Positions 34,660-44,664 are shown, numbered from the stretch's first letter. The stretch: DNA of 64,000 nt from Leeuwenhoekiella aequorea (GCF_004104375.1 NZ_QOVM01000002.1:62001-126000); one strand, 5' to 3'. Numbers and translations: made by a program. Notes: generated from the letters alone by a model not told the origin.

Positions 34660-36924
34660 ATGGCATTTGATATTGATATGATCAAATCGGTTTACAGTAA
34701 TGTAAAGGAGCGCGTAGATGCCGCTCGTGAAGTTACCGGTAAACCTTTAACACTGGCAGAAAAAATATTGTATTCTCACCTTTGGGATGGTAAAACAGAT
34801 AAGGCATTTGTACGTGGTAAAGATTACGTAGATTTTGCTCCAGATCGTATCGCTTGCCAGGATGCTACAGCTCAAATGGCGCTTTTGCAATTTATGCAGG
34901 CAGGTAAGAAGAATGTTGCAGTTCCTACCACTGTTCATTGTGATCACCTTATTCAAGCAAAGCAAGGTGCTAAAAAAGATTTAATTCGTGCTAACGAAAC
35001 AAGTAATGAAGTTTTTGACTTCTTAGAGTCTGTTTCTAATAAATACGGAATAGGTTTCTGGAAGCCGGGTGCAGGTATTATTCACCAGGTAGTTCTAGAA
35101 AACTATGCATTTCCTGGAGGGATGATGATAGGTACAGATAGTCATACTGTAAATGCAGGTGGTTTAGGTATGGTTGCTATAGGTGTAGGTGGTGCTGATG
35201 CTGTTGATGTTATGGCAGGTATGGCTTGGGAGTTAAAATTCCCTAAGTTAATCGGTGTAAAATTAACCGGTGAGTTAAATGGATGGACCGCATCTAAAGA
35301 TGTTATTCTTAAAGTTGCAGGTATACTTACTGTAAAAGGAGGAACAGGTGCTATTGTAGAATATTTTGGCCCTGGTGCTCGTAACTTGTCTTGTACAGGT
35401 AAAGGAACAATCTGTAACATGGGTGCAGAAATAGGTGCTACAACTTCCACTTTTGGTTATGATGAGTCTATGGAGCGTTTCCTTAGAGCTACAGATCGTG
35501 CAGATGTTGCAGATGCAGCAAATGAGGTTAAAGAATATTTAACTGGAGATGATGAAGTATATGCCAACCCAGAACAATACTTCGACGAAGTAATCGAAAT
35601 CAATCTTTCAGAATTAAGACCACATCTTAATGGACCTTTTACTCCAGATTTAGCTACCCCTGTAGGTGAATTAGGTGAGAAAGCAAGAAGAAATGACTGG
35701 CCTTTAAAAGTAGATTGGGGACTTATAGGTTCTTGTACAAACTCTTCTTACGAAGATTTATCAAGAGCAGCCTCAATTGCTCAACAAGCGATAGATAAAA
35801 ATTTAAAGCCTAAGAGTGATTTTGGTATTAATCCAGGATCAGAACAAATACGTTTTACAGCAGAGCGAGACGGTTTGCTTCAGGTTTTTGAAAACTTAGG
35901 AGCTACTATATTTACAAATGCTTGTGGACCTTGTATAGGACAGTGGGATCGTAGCGATCGAAAAGGGGACGAGAAAAATACAATTGTACATTCTTTTAAC
36001 CGTAACTTCTCTAAGCGTGCAGATGGTAACCCTAACACACACGCATTTGTAGGATCTCCAGAAATGGTTGCAGCTATTGCAATTTCAGGAAGATTAGATT
36101 TTGATCCTATTAATGACACACTTCTTAACGAAGATGGAGAGGAAGTAAAATTAGATATTCCTGTAGGTTTAGAATTACCTCCAAAAGGTTTTGCTGTTGA
36201 TGAAAATGGTTATTTAGCACCTACCGAAGATGGAAGTTCTGTTGTTGTTAAGGTAGCTGAAGATAGCGAGCGACTAGAGTTATTAGAGCCTTTTACCCCA
36301 ATTCAGGATTCTGAGTTAAAAGAGGTTAAGCTTCTTATTAAAGCGTTTGGAAAATGTACTACAGACCACATATCTATGGCAGGTCCTTGGTTACGATACA
36401 GAGGACATTTAGATAATATTTCTAATAACTGTCTTATAGGTGCTGTAAATGCATTTAACAAGCAAACAAACTTTGTGAAGAATCAACTTACTAATGAGTA
36501 TGGTGGAGTTCCTGATACACAAAGAGAATATAAAGCTAAAGGAATCAAAACTATTGTTGTAGGTGATCACAACTATGGAGAAGGATCTTCTCGTGAGCAC
36601 GCTGCAATGGAACCACGTTTCTTAGGTGTTGCTGCAGTATTAGTAAAATCTTTTGCTCGTATTCACGAGACAAACCTTAAAAAACAAGGTATGTTAGGTC
36701 TTACTTTTGCTAATGAAAGCGACTACGATCTAATTCAGGAAGATGATACTTTCAGCTTTGTTGATATTGAATCTTTTGCTCCAGATAAGCCTCTTACATT
36801 AGAAGTAACACATGCAGATGGTAGCAAAGACACAATTATTGCAAACCATACGTATAATGATGCTCAAATTAAATGGTACCGTGAAGGTTCTGCGTTAAAT
36901 CTTATTAAGAAGCAGAACGCTTAA
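34660..36924 (+). CDS. acn: Aconitate hydratase, mitochondrial-type
   Basis: 754 residues, the size of the mitochondrial-like ACO2 clade, shorter than AcnA/IRP1. Iron-sulfur ligands are Cys359 (GSCTNSS), Cys422 and Cys425 (ACGPCIG). [13 protein letters not shown] and the C-terminal swivel domain motif [18 protein letters not shown] are present. It isomerises citrate to isocitrate in the TCA cycle using a 4Fe-4S cluster. It is monocistronic, with a terminator right after it. Confidence 0.97.
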   Translation: MAFDIDMIKSVYSNVKERVDAAREVTGKPLTLAEKILYSHLWDGKTDKAFVRGKDYVDFAPDRIACQDATAQMALLQFMQAGKKNVAVPTTVHCDHLIQAKQGAKKDLIRANETSNEVFDFLESVSNKYGIGFWKPGAGIIHQVVLENYAFPGGMMIGTDSHTVNAGGLGMVAIGVGGADAVDVMAGMAWELKFPKLIGVKLTGELNGWTASKDVILKVAGILTVKGGTGAIVEYFGPGARNLSCTGKGTICNMGAEIGATTSTFGYDESMERFLRATDRADVADAANEVKEYLTGDDEVYANPEQYFDEVIEINLSELRPHLNGPFTPDLATPVGELGEKARRNDWPLKVDWGLIGSCTNSSYEDLSRAASIAQQAIDKNLKPKSDFGINPGSEQIRFTAERDGLLQVFENLGATIFTNACGPCIGQWDRSDRKGDEKNTIVHSFNRNFSKRADGNPNTHAFVGSPEMVAAIAISGRLDFDPINDTLLNEDGEEVKLDIPVGLELPPKGFAVDENGYLAPTEDGSSVVVKVAEDSERLELLEPFTPIQDSELKEVKLLIKAFGKCTTDHISMAGPWLRYRGHLDNISNNCLIGAVNAFNKQTNFVKNQLTNEYGGVPDTQREYKAKGIKTIVVGDHNYGEGSSREHAAMEPRFLGVAAVLVKSFARIHETNLKKQGMLGLTFANESDYDLIQEDDTFSFVDIESFAPDKPLTLEVTHADGSKDTIIANHTYNDAQIKWYREGSALNLIKKQNA

Positions 36925-36950
36925 TCAGCCTTTTTACTAAATATTTATTA

Positions 36951-36984
36951 AAACCAAACTGCTTTATACCAGTTTGGTTTTTTT
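36951..36984 (+). terminator. Terminator after the aconitase gene
   Basis: AAACCAAACTG (36951-36961) pairs with CAGTTTGGTTT (36970-36980), 8-nt loop, then T run. Confidence 0.9.
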
Positions 36985-37045
36985 ATTGAAATTTTTGTAC
37001 GCTATTTGCGTTAACATAACACAACTTAAAAACTTAAACATAGAT

Positions 37046-37936
37046 ATGAAAAAAATTAAATTTCTGGGACTTTTAACGGCAGCTGCATTATTAGCTTCAT
37101 GTTCAGGTGACGATGATTCGGTTTCTAGAACAGATATCACGTTACAATCAATTACTTTACTTCCAAGTCTTGAAGAAAATTCTCAATACGAAGTTTGGAT
37201 AACCTCAGGAGGTGAAGATATTTCTTTAGGTAAATATAGAAGTCTTTCAAACGGACAGACATTCTCTGCTGCTTCATCGAGTGTAGAGAATGCTTCGGCT
37301 TTCAAAATTAGTTTAGAGCCTGGAAATGATCCTAGTTCTGATATAAGTAATACTGTAATTTTATCGGGAAGTTTTAATGGGAATTCAGCAGATCTAACTA
37401 TTGCAAATTCAATAGGTAATTTCTCTAACGCCTCTGGTATTTTTACCTTATGGACGCCTACAGATTCTGATGCTAATAATAATCAGAATGGTGTGTATTT
37501 TTTAAATCCAAATAATGGAAACCCACAAGCTGGTCTAAACTTACCTACACTACCTGCAGGTTGGAGATATGAGGGTTGGGTTACCGTTCCTAATGCTAAT
37601 AATCAACTTGTTAATCTAAGTACAGGTAGATTTAGTTCTCCAACGGGAAGAGATGAAACTGCTGCTTATAGTTCACAAGTAAATACAGCTCCGCAATTTC
37701 CTGGAGAAGATTTTGTAAATCAAAGTATTCTTGGTCAGTTAGGATTTAACTTGCTTCCAGATTTAAGATTGAAAAAAATATTTATTTCGGTGGAACCTGA
37801 GCCAGACAATAATTATGCTGAGCCTTTTGTAATACAGCCACTAATTAACCCAAGATCTACTAATTCATTATATCCTACAACTCAAACTATGGATTTAAAT
37901 ACACTGTCTTTCCCAAGGGGAGTTGTTTCGAGATAG
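37046..37936 (+). CDS. Secreted lipoprotein of unknown function
   Basis: 296 residues from the ATG at 37046; the in-frame start at 36974 lies inside the aconitase terminator, so it is rejected. The signal MKKIKFLGLLTAAALLASC has a lipobox with Cys19, followed by an acidic SGDDDS linker as in surface-exposed Bacteroidota lipoproteins. The body is rich in N, S, T, G and aromatic residues and mostly beta. Two paired segments look alike (YEVWITSGGEDISLGKY and YEGWVTVPNANNQLVNL-GRF), suggesting an internal duplication of about 130 residues related to anti-sigma-factor or Ig-like folds. The function is unknown. Confidence 0.85.
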   Translation: MKKIKFLGLLTAAALLASCSGDDDSVSRTDITLQSITLLPSLEENSQYEVWITSGGEDISLGKYRSLSNGQTFSAASSSVENASAFKISLEPGNDPSSDISNTVILSGSFNGNSADLTIANSIGNFSNASGIFTLWTPTDSDANNNQNGVYFLNPNNGNPQAGLNLPTLPAGWRYEGWVTVPNANNQLVNLSTGRFSSPTGRDETAAYSSQVNTAPQFPGEDFVNQSILGQLGFNLLPDLRLKKIFISVEPEPDNNYAEPFVIQPLINPRSTNSLYPTTQTMDLNTLSFPRGVVSR

Positions 37937-37954
37937 TATTTAAAAAAATATAGA

Positions 37955-37994
37955 GTCATAAAAAAGCCGGTCTAATAACCGGCTTTTTTATGAC
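37955..37994. terminator. Bidirectional terminator between the lipoprotein and S24 repressor genes
   Basis: A 17-bp perfect stem (37955-37971 with 37978-37994; core AAGCCGGT/ACCGGCTT) around a 6-nt loop, with A and T runs inside the stem. Confidence 0.92.
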
Positions 37995-38021
37995 TTCTAA
38001 TTTAAGTATGTTTCATTATTA

Positions 38022-38756
38022 CTAAACGAGTTTATTTATCTTTTCAATAAGTTTACTCATATCTCCTTGTAGTTTATCTACTTGACTTTCTAAATGTTGA
38101 ACGCGCTTATTTGCATCCATATCGATTACATTTAGTGAGCTGGTGATTTTACCACGTACGATTAAAATCTCAAGTATATTGTCAAGATCGTAGCTAATGC
38201 TCTCGTATTTACTGTTGTCACTTATTAAGATAAGTGCATTATTAGAAAGGTCCTTCTTAATCCGTTTTGTAAGTACAGATTTTGAAGTAACAATTACAGC
38301 AACAGAGCCGTCAAGTATTTCAGTAATATCATCTGCATGCTGAGTAATTAGTATATCGCCATGCATTAATGTTGGCATCATACTGTCACCTTCTACTTCA
38401 AACAACTTTTGACCATCTGCTGGTTCATAGCCCGGTAACTTGAACATGTCTAACGTAGACATCCACTGCTCATTATCTTTATTTTCTATAAAACCAGCAC
38501 GAGCCTCTACATTAATAAGAGGTACAAAACCATTTGATGAACTCATCATAATCGAGTTATGAGATCCTTTTAAAATGCGATCTGTAGGGACGCTGTATAA
38601 TTTACTTAATGTAAGTAAGTGTTCTGTTGTAATAGAATTTTGGCCATTTTCTATAAGAGAATAGGCGCCTTGGGTAATACCAAGTTCTGTCGCAACCTTC
38701 TTTTGTGATAAAGCAGAGCGCTCACGAAGTAACTTTAGTTGTTTTGATATGGACAT
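38022..38756 (-). CDS. XRE-family regulator with S24 (LexA/CI-like) peptidase domain
   Basis: 244 residues. An XRE helix-turn-helix is at about 5-62 (LSQKKVATELGITQGAYSLIE). The S24 domain follows (about 78-205) with Ser125 (VEGDSMMPT) and Lys164 (VLTKRIKK) in the LexA/CI catalytic dyad positions, and an Ala87-Gly88 pair (VEARAGFIE) 37 residues before the serine, where LexA-type proteins are cut. A coiled-coil tail (about 208-244) may extend dimerisation. It could be a self-cleaving repressor responding to DNA damage or stress, but no phage genes are near. Dyad-like repeats occur in the upstream region (39003-39057). Confidence 0.88.
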   Translation of the reverse strand: MSISKQLKLLRERSALSQKKVATELGITQGAYSLIENGQNSITTEHLLTLSKLYSVPTDRILKGSHNSIMMSSSNGFVPLINVEARAGFIENKDNEQWMSTLDMFKLPGYEPADGQKLFEVEGDSMMPTLMHGDILITQHADDITEILDGSVAVIVTSKSVLTKRIKKDLSNNALILISDNSKYESISYDLDNILEILIVRGKITSSLNVIDMDANKRVQHLESQVDKLQGDMSKLIEKINKLV

Positions 38757-39002
38757 TTTATTAAGGTTTAGGGAACTTAAATTTAAAGATGTTGTAAATA
38801 TAGGATTTATATCTCTTATATTGTTTTTAGTTATATTTTTAGTAATTTGTCAGTTATATCCAATAAATATTTATAATTTATTAATATATAACATATTATT
38901 AACGAATTTGATATATATTTTAATAATTTTCAAATTTTTTTAATATATATGTATTCTTTACTTGTGGATTTATATCGACAATTAGCTAATCTTCATCTAT
39001 TT

Positions 39003-39057
39003 ATAGTAACAAAAAATTAAAGTATTCTTACAAATGGAATAGTACAAAAAGTATTAT
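39003..39057. promoter_or_regulatory. Candidate operator repeats for the S24-type regulator
   Basis: ATAGTAC-AAAAA-GTATTAT at 39039-39057 is a dyad with 7-bp arms (one T-G-type mismatch). A looser copy, ATAGTAAC ... AGTATT, lies at 39003-39026. Both are between the regulator gene and guaA. The link to the regulator is inference from position only. Confidence 0.35.
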
Positions 39058-39154
39058 TTTATTCAAAATGAAATAAGTGTTAATCGATAAATAAAAGTGT
39101 GATATATTCTAAAATTTGCACATAAATTGAAGTAGTCAAAATAGATAGAAATAC

Positions 39155-39162
39155 TATTTTTG
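39155..39162 (+). promoter_or_regulatory. -7 promoter element of guaA, abutting the start codon
   Basis: TATTTTTG matches TAnnTTTG perfectly and ends only 3 nt before the guaA ATG at 39166, so transcription would start at or next to the ATG. CAAAATAG (39137-39144) and CTATTTTTG (39154-39162) form an inverted repeat over it. No TTG with good spacing is seen at -33. Confidence 0.5.
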
Positions 39163-39165
39163 CCT

Positions 39166-40698
39166 ATGCAAAATAACGTACTCATCTTAGATTTCGGTTC
39201 GCAGTATACCCAATTAATTGCAAGACGCATACGGGAGCTTAATATTTTCTGCGAGATCAAACCATTTAATAAATTACCAGAAGACTTAAGCAGCTACAAA
39301 GCGGTCATATTATCTGGATCACCATCATCAGTTCGTGCATTAGATGCACCGCATCCAGATTTGACAAACATACGTGGTAAGAAGCCATTGCTGGGTGTAT
39401 GCTATGGTGCTCAATATTTGGCGCATTTTCATGGCGGTGAAGTAGGACAGTCAAGTACTCGTGAATACGGTAGAGCAAACCTCTCAATGATAAAAGAGGA
39501 TGAAGCGTTTTTTGAAAACGTAACTCTGGGAAGTCAGGTTTGGATGAGTCATAGTGATACAATTAAGCGCTTACCAGAAGGTGCGGTGCGATTGGCCAGT
39601 ACTCACGATGTGGAGAATGCTGCTTACCGACTTCAAGGAGAAGAAACCTATGCAATACAATTTCACCCAGAAGTTTATCACTCGACTGATGGAAAGCAGA
39701 TCTTAGAGAATTTTCTTGTAAATATCGCTCAGGTAGAACAAAGCTGGACTCCAGATAGTTTTGTAGATAGCACGGTAGCGCAACTTAAAAGCAAAATAGG
39801 ATCAGATAAAGTTATTTTAGGTCTTTCTGGTGGGGTTGATAGCTCTGTCGCAGCTATGCTCTTGCATAAAGCTATTGGAAAGAATCTACATTGTATTTTT
39901 GTGAATAACGGGCTTTTACGTAAAAATGAGTTTCAGGATGTATTAAAGCAATACGAGGGAATGGGACTTAATGTAAAGGGAGTAGATGCTTCAGCTCGAT
40001 TTCTAGATGCTTTAGCAGGAAAGAGTGATCCTGAAGAAAAGCGAAAAACAATAGGTAGAGTATTTATTGACGTTTTTGATGATGAATCACATCAGGTTGA
40101 AAATGCAAAGTGGCTAGCGCAAGGAACAATATATCCCGATGTTATAGAATCTGTTTCTGCGACTGGTGGCCCTTCAGCAACTATAAAGTCACATCATAAT
40201 GTAGGTGGATTGCCAGATTTTATGAAGCTTCAGGTTGTAGAACCTTTACGTATGCTATTTAAAGATGAAGTGCGTAGAGTAGGAGCAAGTATGGATATGA
40301 ACCCAGCACTTTTAGGTAGACATCCTTTTCCCGGTCCTGGTTTAGCAATTCGTATTCTAGGAGATATTACTCCCGAGAAAGTAAGAATATTACAAGAAGT
40401 TGATGCTGTCTTTATAAATAGTCTTAAAGATTGGAATTTATATGATCAAGTGTGGCAAGCAGGTGCAATTTTATTGCCTGTAGATTCTGTAGGGGTAATG
40501 GGAGATGAGCGTACCTATGAAAAATGTGTTGCGCTAAGAGCTGTAGAAAGTACCGATGGAATGACAGCAGACTGGGTGAATCTACCTTATAATTTTTTAC
40601 AAAAGGTATCTAATGATATAATAAATAAGGTTAAAGGCGTTAATAGAGTAGTTTACGATATCAGTTCAAAACCACCAGCAACTATAGAATGGGAATAA
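39166..40698 (+). CDS. guaA: GMP synthase (glutamine-hydrolysing)
   Basis: 510 residues from the ATG at 39166; an in-frame TTG at 39160 lies within the probable -7 element and is not used. Class I glutamine amidotransferase domain (1-190) with nucleophile Cys79 (GVCYGAQ) and the QFHPEVYHS His/Glu; then the PP-loop ATPase (GLSGGVDSS, about 219) and the C-terminal dimerisation domain ending PPATIEWE. It aminates XMP to GMP using glutamine and ATP. It is a single-gene unit; the mRNA may be leaderless. Confidence 0.98.
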   Translation: MQNNVLILDFGSQYTQLIARRIRELNIFCEIKPFNKLPEDLSSYKAVILSGSPSSVRALDAPHPDLTNIRGKKPLLGVCYGAQYLAHFHGGEVGQSSTREYGRANLSMIKEDEAFFENVTLGSQVWMSHSDTIKRLPEGAVRLASTHDVENAAYRLQGEETYAIQFHPEVYHSTDGKQILENFLVNIAQVEQSWTPDSFVDSTVAQLKSKIGSDKVILGLSGGVDSSVAAMLLHKAIGKNLHCIFVNNGLLRKNEFQDVLKQYEGMGLNVKGVDASARFLDALAGKSDPEEKRKTIGRVFIDVFDDESHQVENAKWLAQGTIYPDVIESVSATGGPSATIKSHHNVGGLPDFMKLQVVEPLRMLFKDEVRRVGASMDMNPALLGRHPFPGPGLAIRILGDITPEKVRILQEVDAVFINSLKDWNLYDQVWQAGAILLPVDSVGVMGDERTYEKCVALRAVESTDGMTADWVNLPYNFLQKVSNDIINKVKGVNRVVYDISSKPPATIEWE

Positions 40699-40836
40699 TT
40701 AGTATATATTTTAACTAATTTTTCGATAGTATTATATTATAAAGCAAATACGTATTTAGGTATTTCACTTTAATTAAGTCTAATAATGGGGTTTTGAGTC
40801 TTGACTTAAAATCCCATTTATAATAAAATCCCAGTA

Positions 40837-42816
40837 ATGAGAAATGTAACCATATTGTTTATTTTCATTTTTGTAGTATTCAGTTGCTCAAGTATAGGGC
40901 AACAAACCTATTCTAGTCATCGCGTTAGTGAAGGCGAGACTGTGTCCAGTATTGCAAATAAATATAATGTAACTGTCTATGAAATCTATAAACTGAATCC
41001 TGAGGCTAAAGGCCAACTATATCCTGGTTTAGTTCTTATACTTCCTGGTGGAAATGCAGACACTACTGGCTCAAATACTGAAAATGAAAATTTTATATTT
41101 CATACGGTACAAAAAGGAGAGACGCTATATAATCTTACAAAAAAATACGGAGTTACCGAATCACAAATCAAGCGTTATAATCAACATCTGTATAGTGCTG
41201 AATTGCGAAACGGAGAGATTATAAAAATACTGAAGCCAAAAGCTTCTGAAGCAATTTCAGAAACTTCAAAACCTACGACTACAAACAGAAAACACATCGT
41301 AAAGCCAAAAGAAACTAAATATGGTTTGGCTTCTATGTACGGTATTTCTGTATCAGATCTTGAAAACCTAAATCCGGGTATTGTTGATGGGTTACAAATA
41401 GGAGATATATTGAATGTTCCCGATAAAGCTTACACAAATAATGCTGTCATTGAGGATAGTAAATATGGTTTTTATGAGGTTAAGCCTAAGGAAACCTTAT
41501 ACAGTCTTATCCAGCGATGGAATTTATCTGAAGAACAATTGACTACTTTAAACCCGTCTCTTAGAGATGGATTGAAAAGTGGAATGGTTTTAACGATTCC
41601 GAAGTCAAAACTTACAAATGAAATTAAAGTTAGTACCACCGGTGGTGCGATAAATCTTTCCAAGAATCTAAAAAACTTATCTGTCAAAAATGTGGCTGTA
41701 ATGATGCCATTTAATCTGGGTAGTGTTCAGGTAGATTCTGAAGAATTGAAAAAAAGTGCCTTAAAGTCAGATCGCGTAATGAATATTGCGCTGGACTTTT
41801 ACAGTGGTGTACTTATGGCTGTTGATTCAGCTAAAGCATTAGGGATTTCTTCAAATTTATACGTTTATGACACCCAGTATTCTCGATCTGCGGGTAATGC
41901 TACTAATGATCGTAAAATTGAAGAAATCATTAACCGCAAAGACTTTGATAAAATGAATGTTGTAATAGGTCCTTTACTTACATCTAATGTTGAAAAAGCC
42001 TCAGCAATGTTGAGAAATAAAGGTATTCCGGTGGTTTCACCTATCGTTCCATCGGTTACAATGAGCTCAAATCTGTTTCAATCTCGTCCAGATGATAAAA
42101 TTTTAAAAGATCAAATGATCAATTTTATAAAACAAAATGGTCGAGGAAAAAATATAATTATTGTTGCAGATTCTAAAAATCAAAATACAAAACAACGTAT
42201 TCAAAGTTTATATCCTGATGCAAAAATTGTGACGCCAAGAAGTAGTGGTAATGGCTATTATATAAGAGCTAGTGATTTAGTCTCAAATCTTTCTCGTACC
42301 ATTCAAAACTGGGTAATTTTAGAATCTAATGATATTGCCTTAATAAGTAATATTACTACAACCTTAAGTACACAGTTGTCTGGCAGTGAGATAACCTTGT
42401 TAACTACAGATAAGGGTTCTGCATATGATAGTGATGATGTATCTAATATTACTCTAATGAAATTAAATTTTCATTTTCCATCTGTTTCAAGAGAATATGA
42501 TTATTCTCATGAGTCTTTTGTAAATGCTTACAGTTCTAAGTATGGTTATGCCCCTAGCAGTTATGCTGTAAGAGGATATGATATTACATTTGATACCTTA
42601 TTACGATTAGCAGCTTCAGAAAGTCTTTACACTGCTGCCGATTCTGGTTATATAACCCAATATGTAGAGAATAAGTTCAATTATGTTCAAGACCCTGCTT
42701 CTTCAGGATACTATAACAAAGCATCTTATATTATTAAATACGGGAAAGATTTAGAAGAGATTGTGGTTGAAGTTTCTAGTGACACTAATGTAAATACTGG
42801 GTATCTAAAAAACTAA
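40837..42816 (+). CDS. LysM-repeat protein fused to a periplasmic-binding-like domain
   Basis: 659 residues. The signal sequence ends in VVFSCSS, so it may be a lipoprotein (Cys17). Four LysM repeats follow: about 26-70 (HRVSEGETVSSIANKYNV), 88-132, 152-196 and 208-252; LysM binds peptidoglycan. The rest (about 280-650) has the alternating alpha/beta pattern of type I periplasmic-binding/ABC receptor folds, with NVAVMMPFNLG, VVIGPLLTSNVEKA and VVSPIVPSVT. It probably sits in the periplasm on peptidoglycan and binds a ligand or partner. Six bp separate it from an OsmC gene. Confidence 0.88.
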   Translation: MRNVTILFIFIFVVFSCSSIGQQTYSSHRVSEGETVSSIANKYNVTVYEIYKLNPEAKGQLYPGLVLILPGGNADTTGSNTENENFIFHTVQKGETLYNLTKKYGVTESQIKRYNQHLYSAELRNGEIIKILKPKASEAISETSKPTTTNRKHIVKPKETKYGLASMYGISVSDLENLNPGIVDGLQIGDILNVPDKAYTNNAVIEDSKYGFYEVKPKETLYSLIQRWNLSEEQLTTLNPSLRDGLKSGMVLTIPKSKLTNEIKVSTTGGAINLSKNLKNLSVKNVAVMMPFNLGSVQVDSEELKKSALKSDRVMNIALDFYSGVLMAVDSAKALGISSNLYVYDTQYSRSAGNATNDRKIEEIINRKDFDKMNVVIGPLLTSNVEKASAMLRNKGIPVVSPIVPSVTMSSNLFQSRPDDKILKDQMINFIKQNGRGKNIIIVADSKNQNTKQRIQSLYPDAKIVTPRSSGNGYYIRASDLVSNLSRTIQNWVILESNDIALISNITTTLSTQLSGSEITLLTTDKGSAYDSDDVSNITLMKLNFHFPSVSREYDYSHESFVNAYSSKYGYAPSSYAVRGYDITFDTLLRLAASESLYTAADSGYITQYVENKFNYVQDPASSGYYNKASYIIKYGKDLEEIVVEVSSDTNVNTGYLKN

Positions 42817-42822
42817 ACTTTT

Positions 42823-43227
42823 ATGACTAGTAAAGTGACTTATTTAGGTGGATTACGTACTACGTGCGAACATTTGAAATCAGGAAATTCGTTTATTACA
42901 GATGCTCCTACAGATAATAATGGTAAAGGAGAGGCTTTTTCACCTACTGACACTGTGGCAACTGCTCTAGCAAGCTGTATGCTTACTGTAATGGGAATTA
43001 AAGCTGAATCTTTAGAAGGTGTCAATTTGGAAGGATCTGTGGCACTAATTAATAAGATAATGTCTTCAAATCCTAGACGAATTGCTAGAATCGAAATACA
43101 ATTAGATCTAAAAGGTGTGGCTGCTGATAAGGATCGAAAGATATTAGAGAATACGGCTAATACCTGTCCCGTTCATAACAGTCTTCATCCAGATATTGAA
43201 AAGGAAATTCATTTTAACTGGTTGTAA
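42823..43227 (+). CDS. OsmC-family protein (peroxiredoxin-like)
   Basis: 134 residues. The two conserved redox cysteines are Cys52 (ALASCMLTVMG) and Cys115 (NTCPVHNSL), the hallmark of OsmC/Ohr-type thiol peroxidases that reduce organic hydroperoxides. The FSPTDTVATALASC helix is typical. It follows the LysM protein by 6 bp and is followed by a terminator, so the two are probably co-transcribed. The closest functional group (YhfA-like or OsmC-like) cannot be decided by eye. Confidence 0.92.
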   Translation: MTSKVTYLGGLRTTCEHLKSGNSFITDAPTDNNGKGEAFSPTDTVATALASCMLTVMGIKAESLEGVNLEGSVALINKIMSSNPRRIARIEIQLDLKGVAADKDRKILENTANTCPVHNSLHPDIEKEIHFNWL

Positions 43228-43258
43228 AGCTAAAACTAATATTATTTATAGAATAAAA

Positions 43259-43287
43259 AAAAGCCCAATCGTAAGATTGGGCTTTTC
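43259..43287. terminator. Bidirectional terminator between the OsmC and rplT genes
   Basis: AAAAGCCCAATC (43259-43270) pairs with GATTGGGCTTTT (43275-43286), GTAA loop, flanked by A and T runs; it also ends the minus-strand translation operon. Confidence 0.9.
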
Positions 43288-43323
43288 TAGTATAAGCGGA
43301 ATATTGTTAATTAGGCGTTAGCC

Positions 43324-43668
43324 TTATTTTACTTTATTTACGATTGCTTCAAAAGCTTCTGGGTGATTCATTGCTAAATCTGCTAAAACCTTACGGTTAA
43401 GTTCGATTTTTGCAGTTTTCACTTTGCCCATAAACTGAGAATAAGACATACCATGTAAACGTACACCCGCGTTGATACGAGTTATCCATAAAGCACGGAA
43501 ATTTCTTTTCTTTTGGCGACGGTCACGGTATGCATATAGCATTGCTTTGTCAACCGCATTTTTTGCAACTGTATAGACGTTTTTACGTCTTCCAAAGTAA
43601 CCTTTGGCTTGCTTCATTACCTTTTTTCTTCGGGCTCTAGAAGCAACTGAATTTACTGATCTTGGCAT
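43324..43668 (-). CDS. rplT: 50S ribosomal protein L20
   Basis: 114 residues, standard length. [28 protein letters not shown] and [18 protein letters not shown] are the L20 signature. It binds 23S rRNA early in 50S assembly and, in several bacteria, represses its own operon by binding the leader mRNA. Here it is last in thrS-infC-rpmI-rplT, with an unusually long 107-bp gap after rpmI that could hold such a site. Confidence 0.98.
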   Translation of the reverse strand: MPRSVNSVASRARRKKVMKQAKGYFGRRKNVYTVAKNAVDKAMLYAYRDRRQKKRNFRALWITRINAGVRLHGMSYSQFMGKVKTAKIELNRKVLADLAMNHPEAFEAIVNKVK

Positions 43669-43775
43669 AATTTAATTGTTTTTGTAGCAGGCGGGTAGTA
43701 ATACCACTTTTAAAACGCTTTATTTAATGTTTTGCCTAACTCCAGGGTTTATAAAATAATTGAACCGGTTACGTA

Positions 43776-43973
43776 TTATTTAATACGTAACATAATTTTC
43801 ACGTTGTTTTCGTCAGCTTTGTGAACGAGAGTATCGTGAGTTAATGCAAGCTTACGTTTCTTAGACTTTTTAGTCAAGATGTGACTCTTAAACGCGTGCT
43901 TTCTTTTGATTTTACCAGTACCTGTAAGCTTAAAACGCTTCTTAGCACTGCCTTTTGTTTTCATCTTAGGCAT
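43776..43973 (-). CDS. rpmI: 50S ribosomal protein L35
   Basis: 65 residues. [40 protein letters not shown] and the final RIK match L35. It is a basic structural protein of the large subunit, located between infC and rplT as in most bacteria. A GC-rich hairpin lies in the 114-bp gap between infC and this gene. Confidence 0.97.
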   Translation of the reverse strand: MPKMKTKGSAKKRFKLTGTGKIKRKHAFKSHILTKKSKKRKLALTHDTLVHKADENNVKIMLRIK

Positions 43974-44035
43974 AATTCCTAGTTTATTTAATTAATCCGC
44001 TTATGTTTTTTGCTTTGATCTTTTAATATCAAAAC

Positions 44036-44064
44036 AATCCCGTCCTTGTAAAAAAGACGGGATT
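44036..44064 (-). terminator. Hairpin between infC and rpmI (attenuator or regulatory structure)
   Basis: On the minus strand AATCCCGTC and GACGGGATT (44036-44044 with 44056-44064) form a 9-bp stem, followed by GTTTTG, which is a poor T-tract. It may partly terminate transcription or be an L20/IF3-type control structure within the operon. Confidence 0.5.
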
Positions 44065-44087
44065 TATCTTTTGTGTCTTAAAGACTG

Positions 44088-44648
44088 TTATTTAGCTGTT
44101 TTCTTAGGAGCTAAGAACATAATCATTCTTTTACCTTCTAATTTTGGCATTTGTTCAACTTTGCCATAATCTTCAAGTTCCTGAGCTAGACGTAACAGTA
44201 ATATTTGACCCTGATCTTTATAGATTATTGAGCGACCTTTAAAGAAAACGTATGCTTTTAATTTAGAACCTTCTTCAAGGAATTTAATTGCATGTTTCTT
44301 TTTAAACTCGTAGTCATGATCATCTGTATTAGGCCCAAATCTAATTTCCTTTACGACTACTTTAGACGCTTTGGCCTTCATGACCTTCTCACGCTTTTTC
44401 TGCTCGTAAACGAACTTTTTATAATCCATCACTTTACAAACAGGAGGTTCTGCATTTGGTGATATTTCAACCAAATCTAATTCCTGCTCATCTGCGATTT
44501 CTTGTGCCTTACTGGTGGGATAAACCCCCATTTCTACATTATCTCCTACAAGTCGTACTTCACGAGCACGTATCTTTTGATTGATAAGGTGTTGGTCTGT
44601 CTTCTGAACCCTCATGGGTCCTCTTGATCTTTTTCTACGTATTGCTAT
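44088..44648 (-). CDS. infC: Translation initiation factor IF-3, likely AUA start
   Basis: IF-3 with [40 protein letters not shown] (positions after about 50) and the C-terminal [15 protein letters not shown]. The first ATG in frame is at 44615, but the 13 codons between it and the in-frame stop at 44661-44663 encode an Arg/Lys-rich stretch (IRRKRSRGP) typical of the N-terminus, with only ATA codons as possible starts. I choose ATA at 44648, giving 187 codons with stop (186 residues). Non-AUG starts in infC are known from E. coli (AUU), where they allow IF-3 to limit its own translation. It starts 16 nt after thrS ends. If ATG is used the product has 175 residues. Confidence 0.9.
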   Translation of the reverse strand: MAIRRKRSRGPMRVQKTDQHLINQKIRAREVRLVGDNVEMGVYPTSKAQEIADEQELDLVEISPNAEPPVCKVMDYKKFVYEQKKREKVMKAKASKVVVKEIRFGPNTDDHDYEFKKKHAIKFLEEGSKLKAYVFFKGRSIIYKDQGQILLLRLAQELEDYGKVEQMPKLEGKRMIMFLAPKKTAK

Positions 44649-44664
44649 GGCTATATCTTTTTAA

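Larger units (their letters stand above)
38757..39165. other. Divergent intergenic region between the S24 regulator and guaA
   Basis: 409 bp, extremely AT-rich. It contains two related sites, atagtaac...gtatt (39003-39026) and ATAGTAC-AAAAA-GTATTAT (39039-39057), and the guaA -7 element at its end. A 64-codon open frame at 38749-38943 is judged not to be a gene because its bias is explained by composition. Confidence 0.5.

Noticed and set aside
38749-38943. 64-codon plus-strand open frame of hydrophobic residues overlapping the start of the S24-type regulator gene
   Set aside because: Almost pure I, L, F, N and Y codons from very AT-rich sequence, overlapping the promoter side of a solid gene; looks like composition, not a gene.
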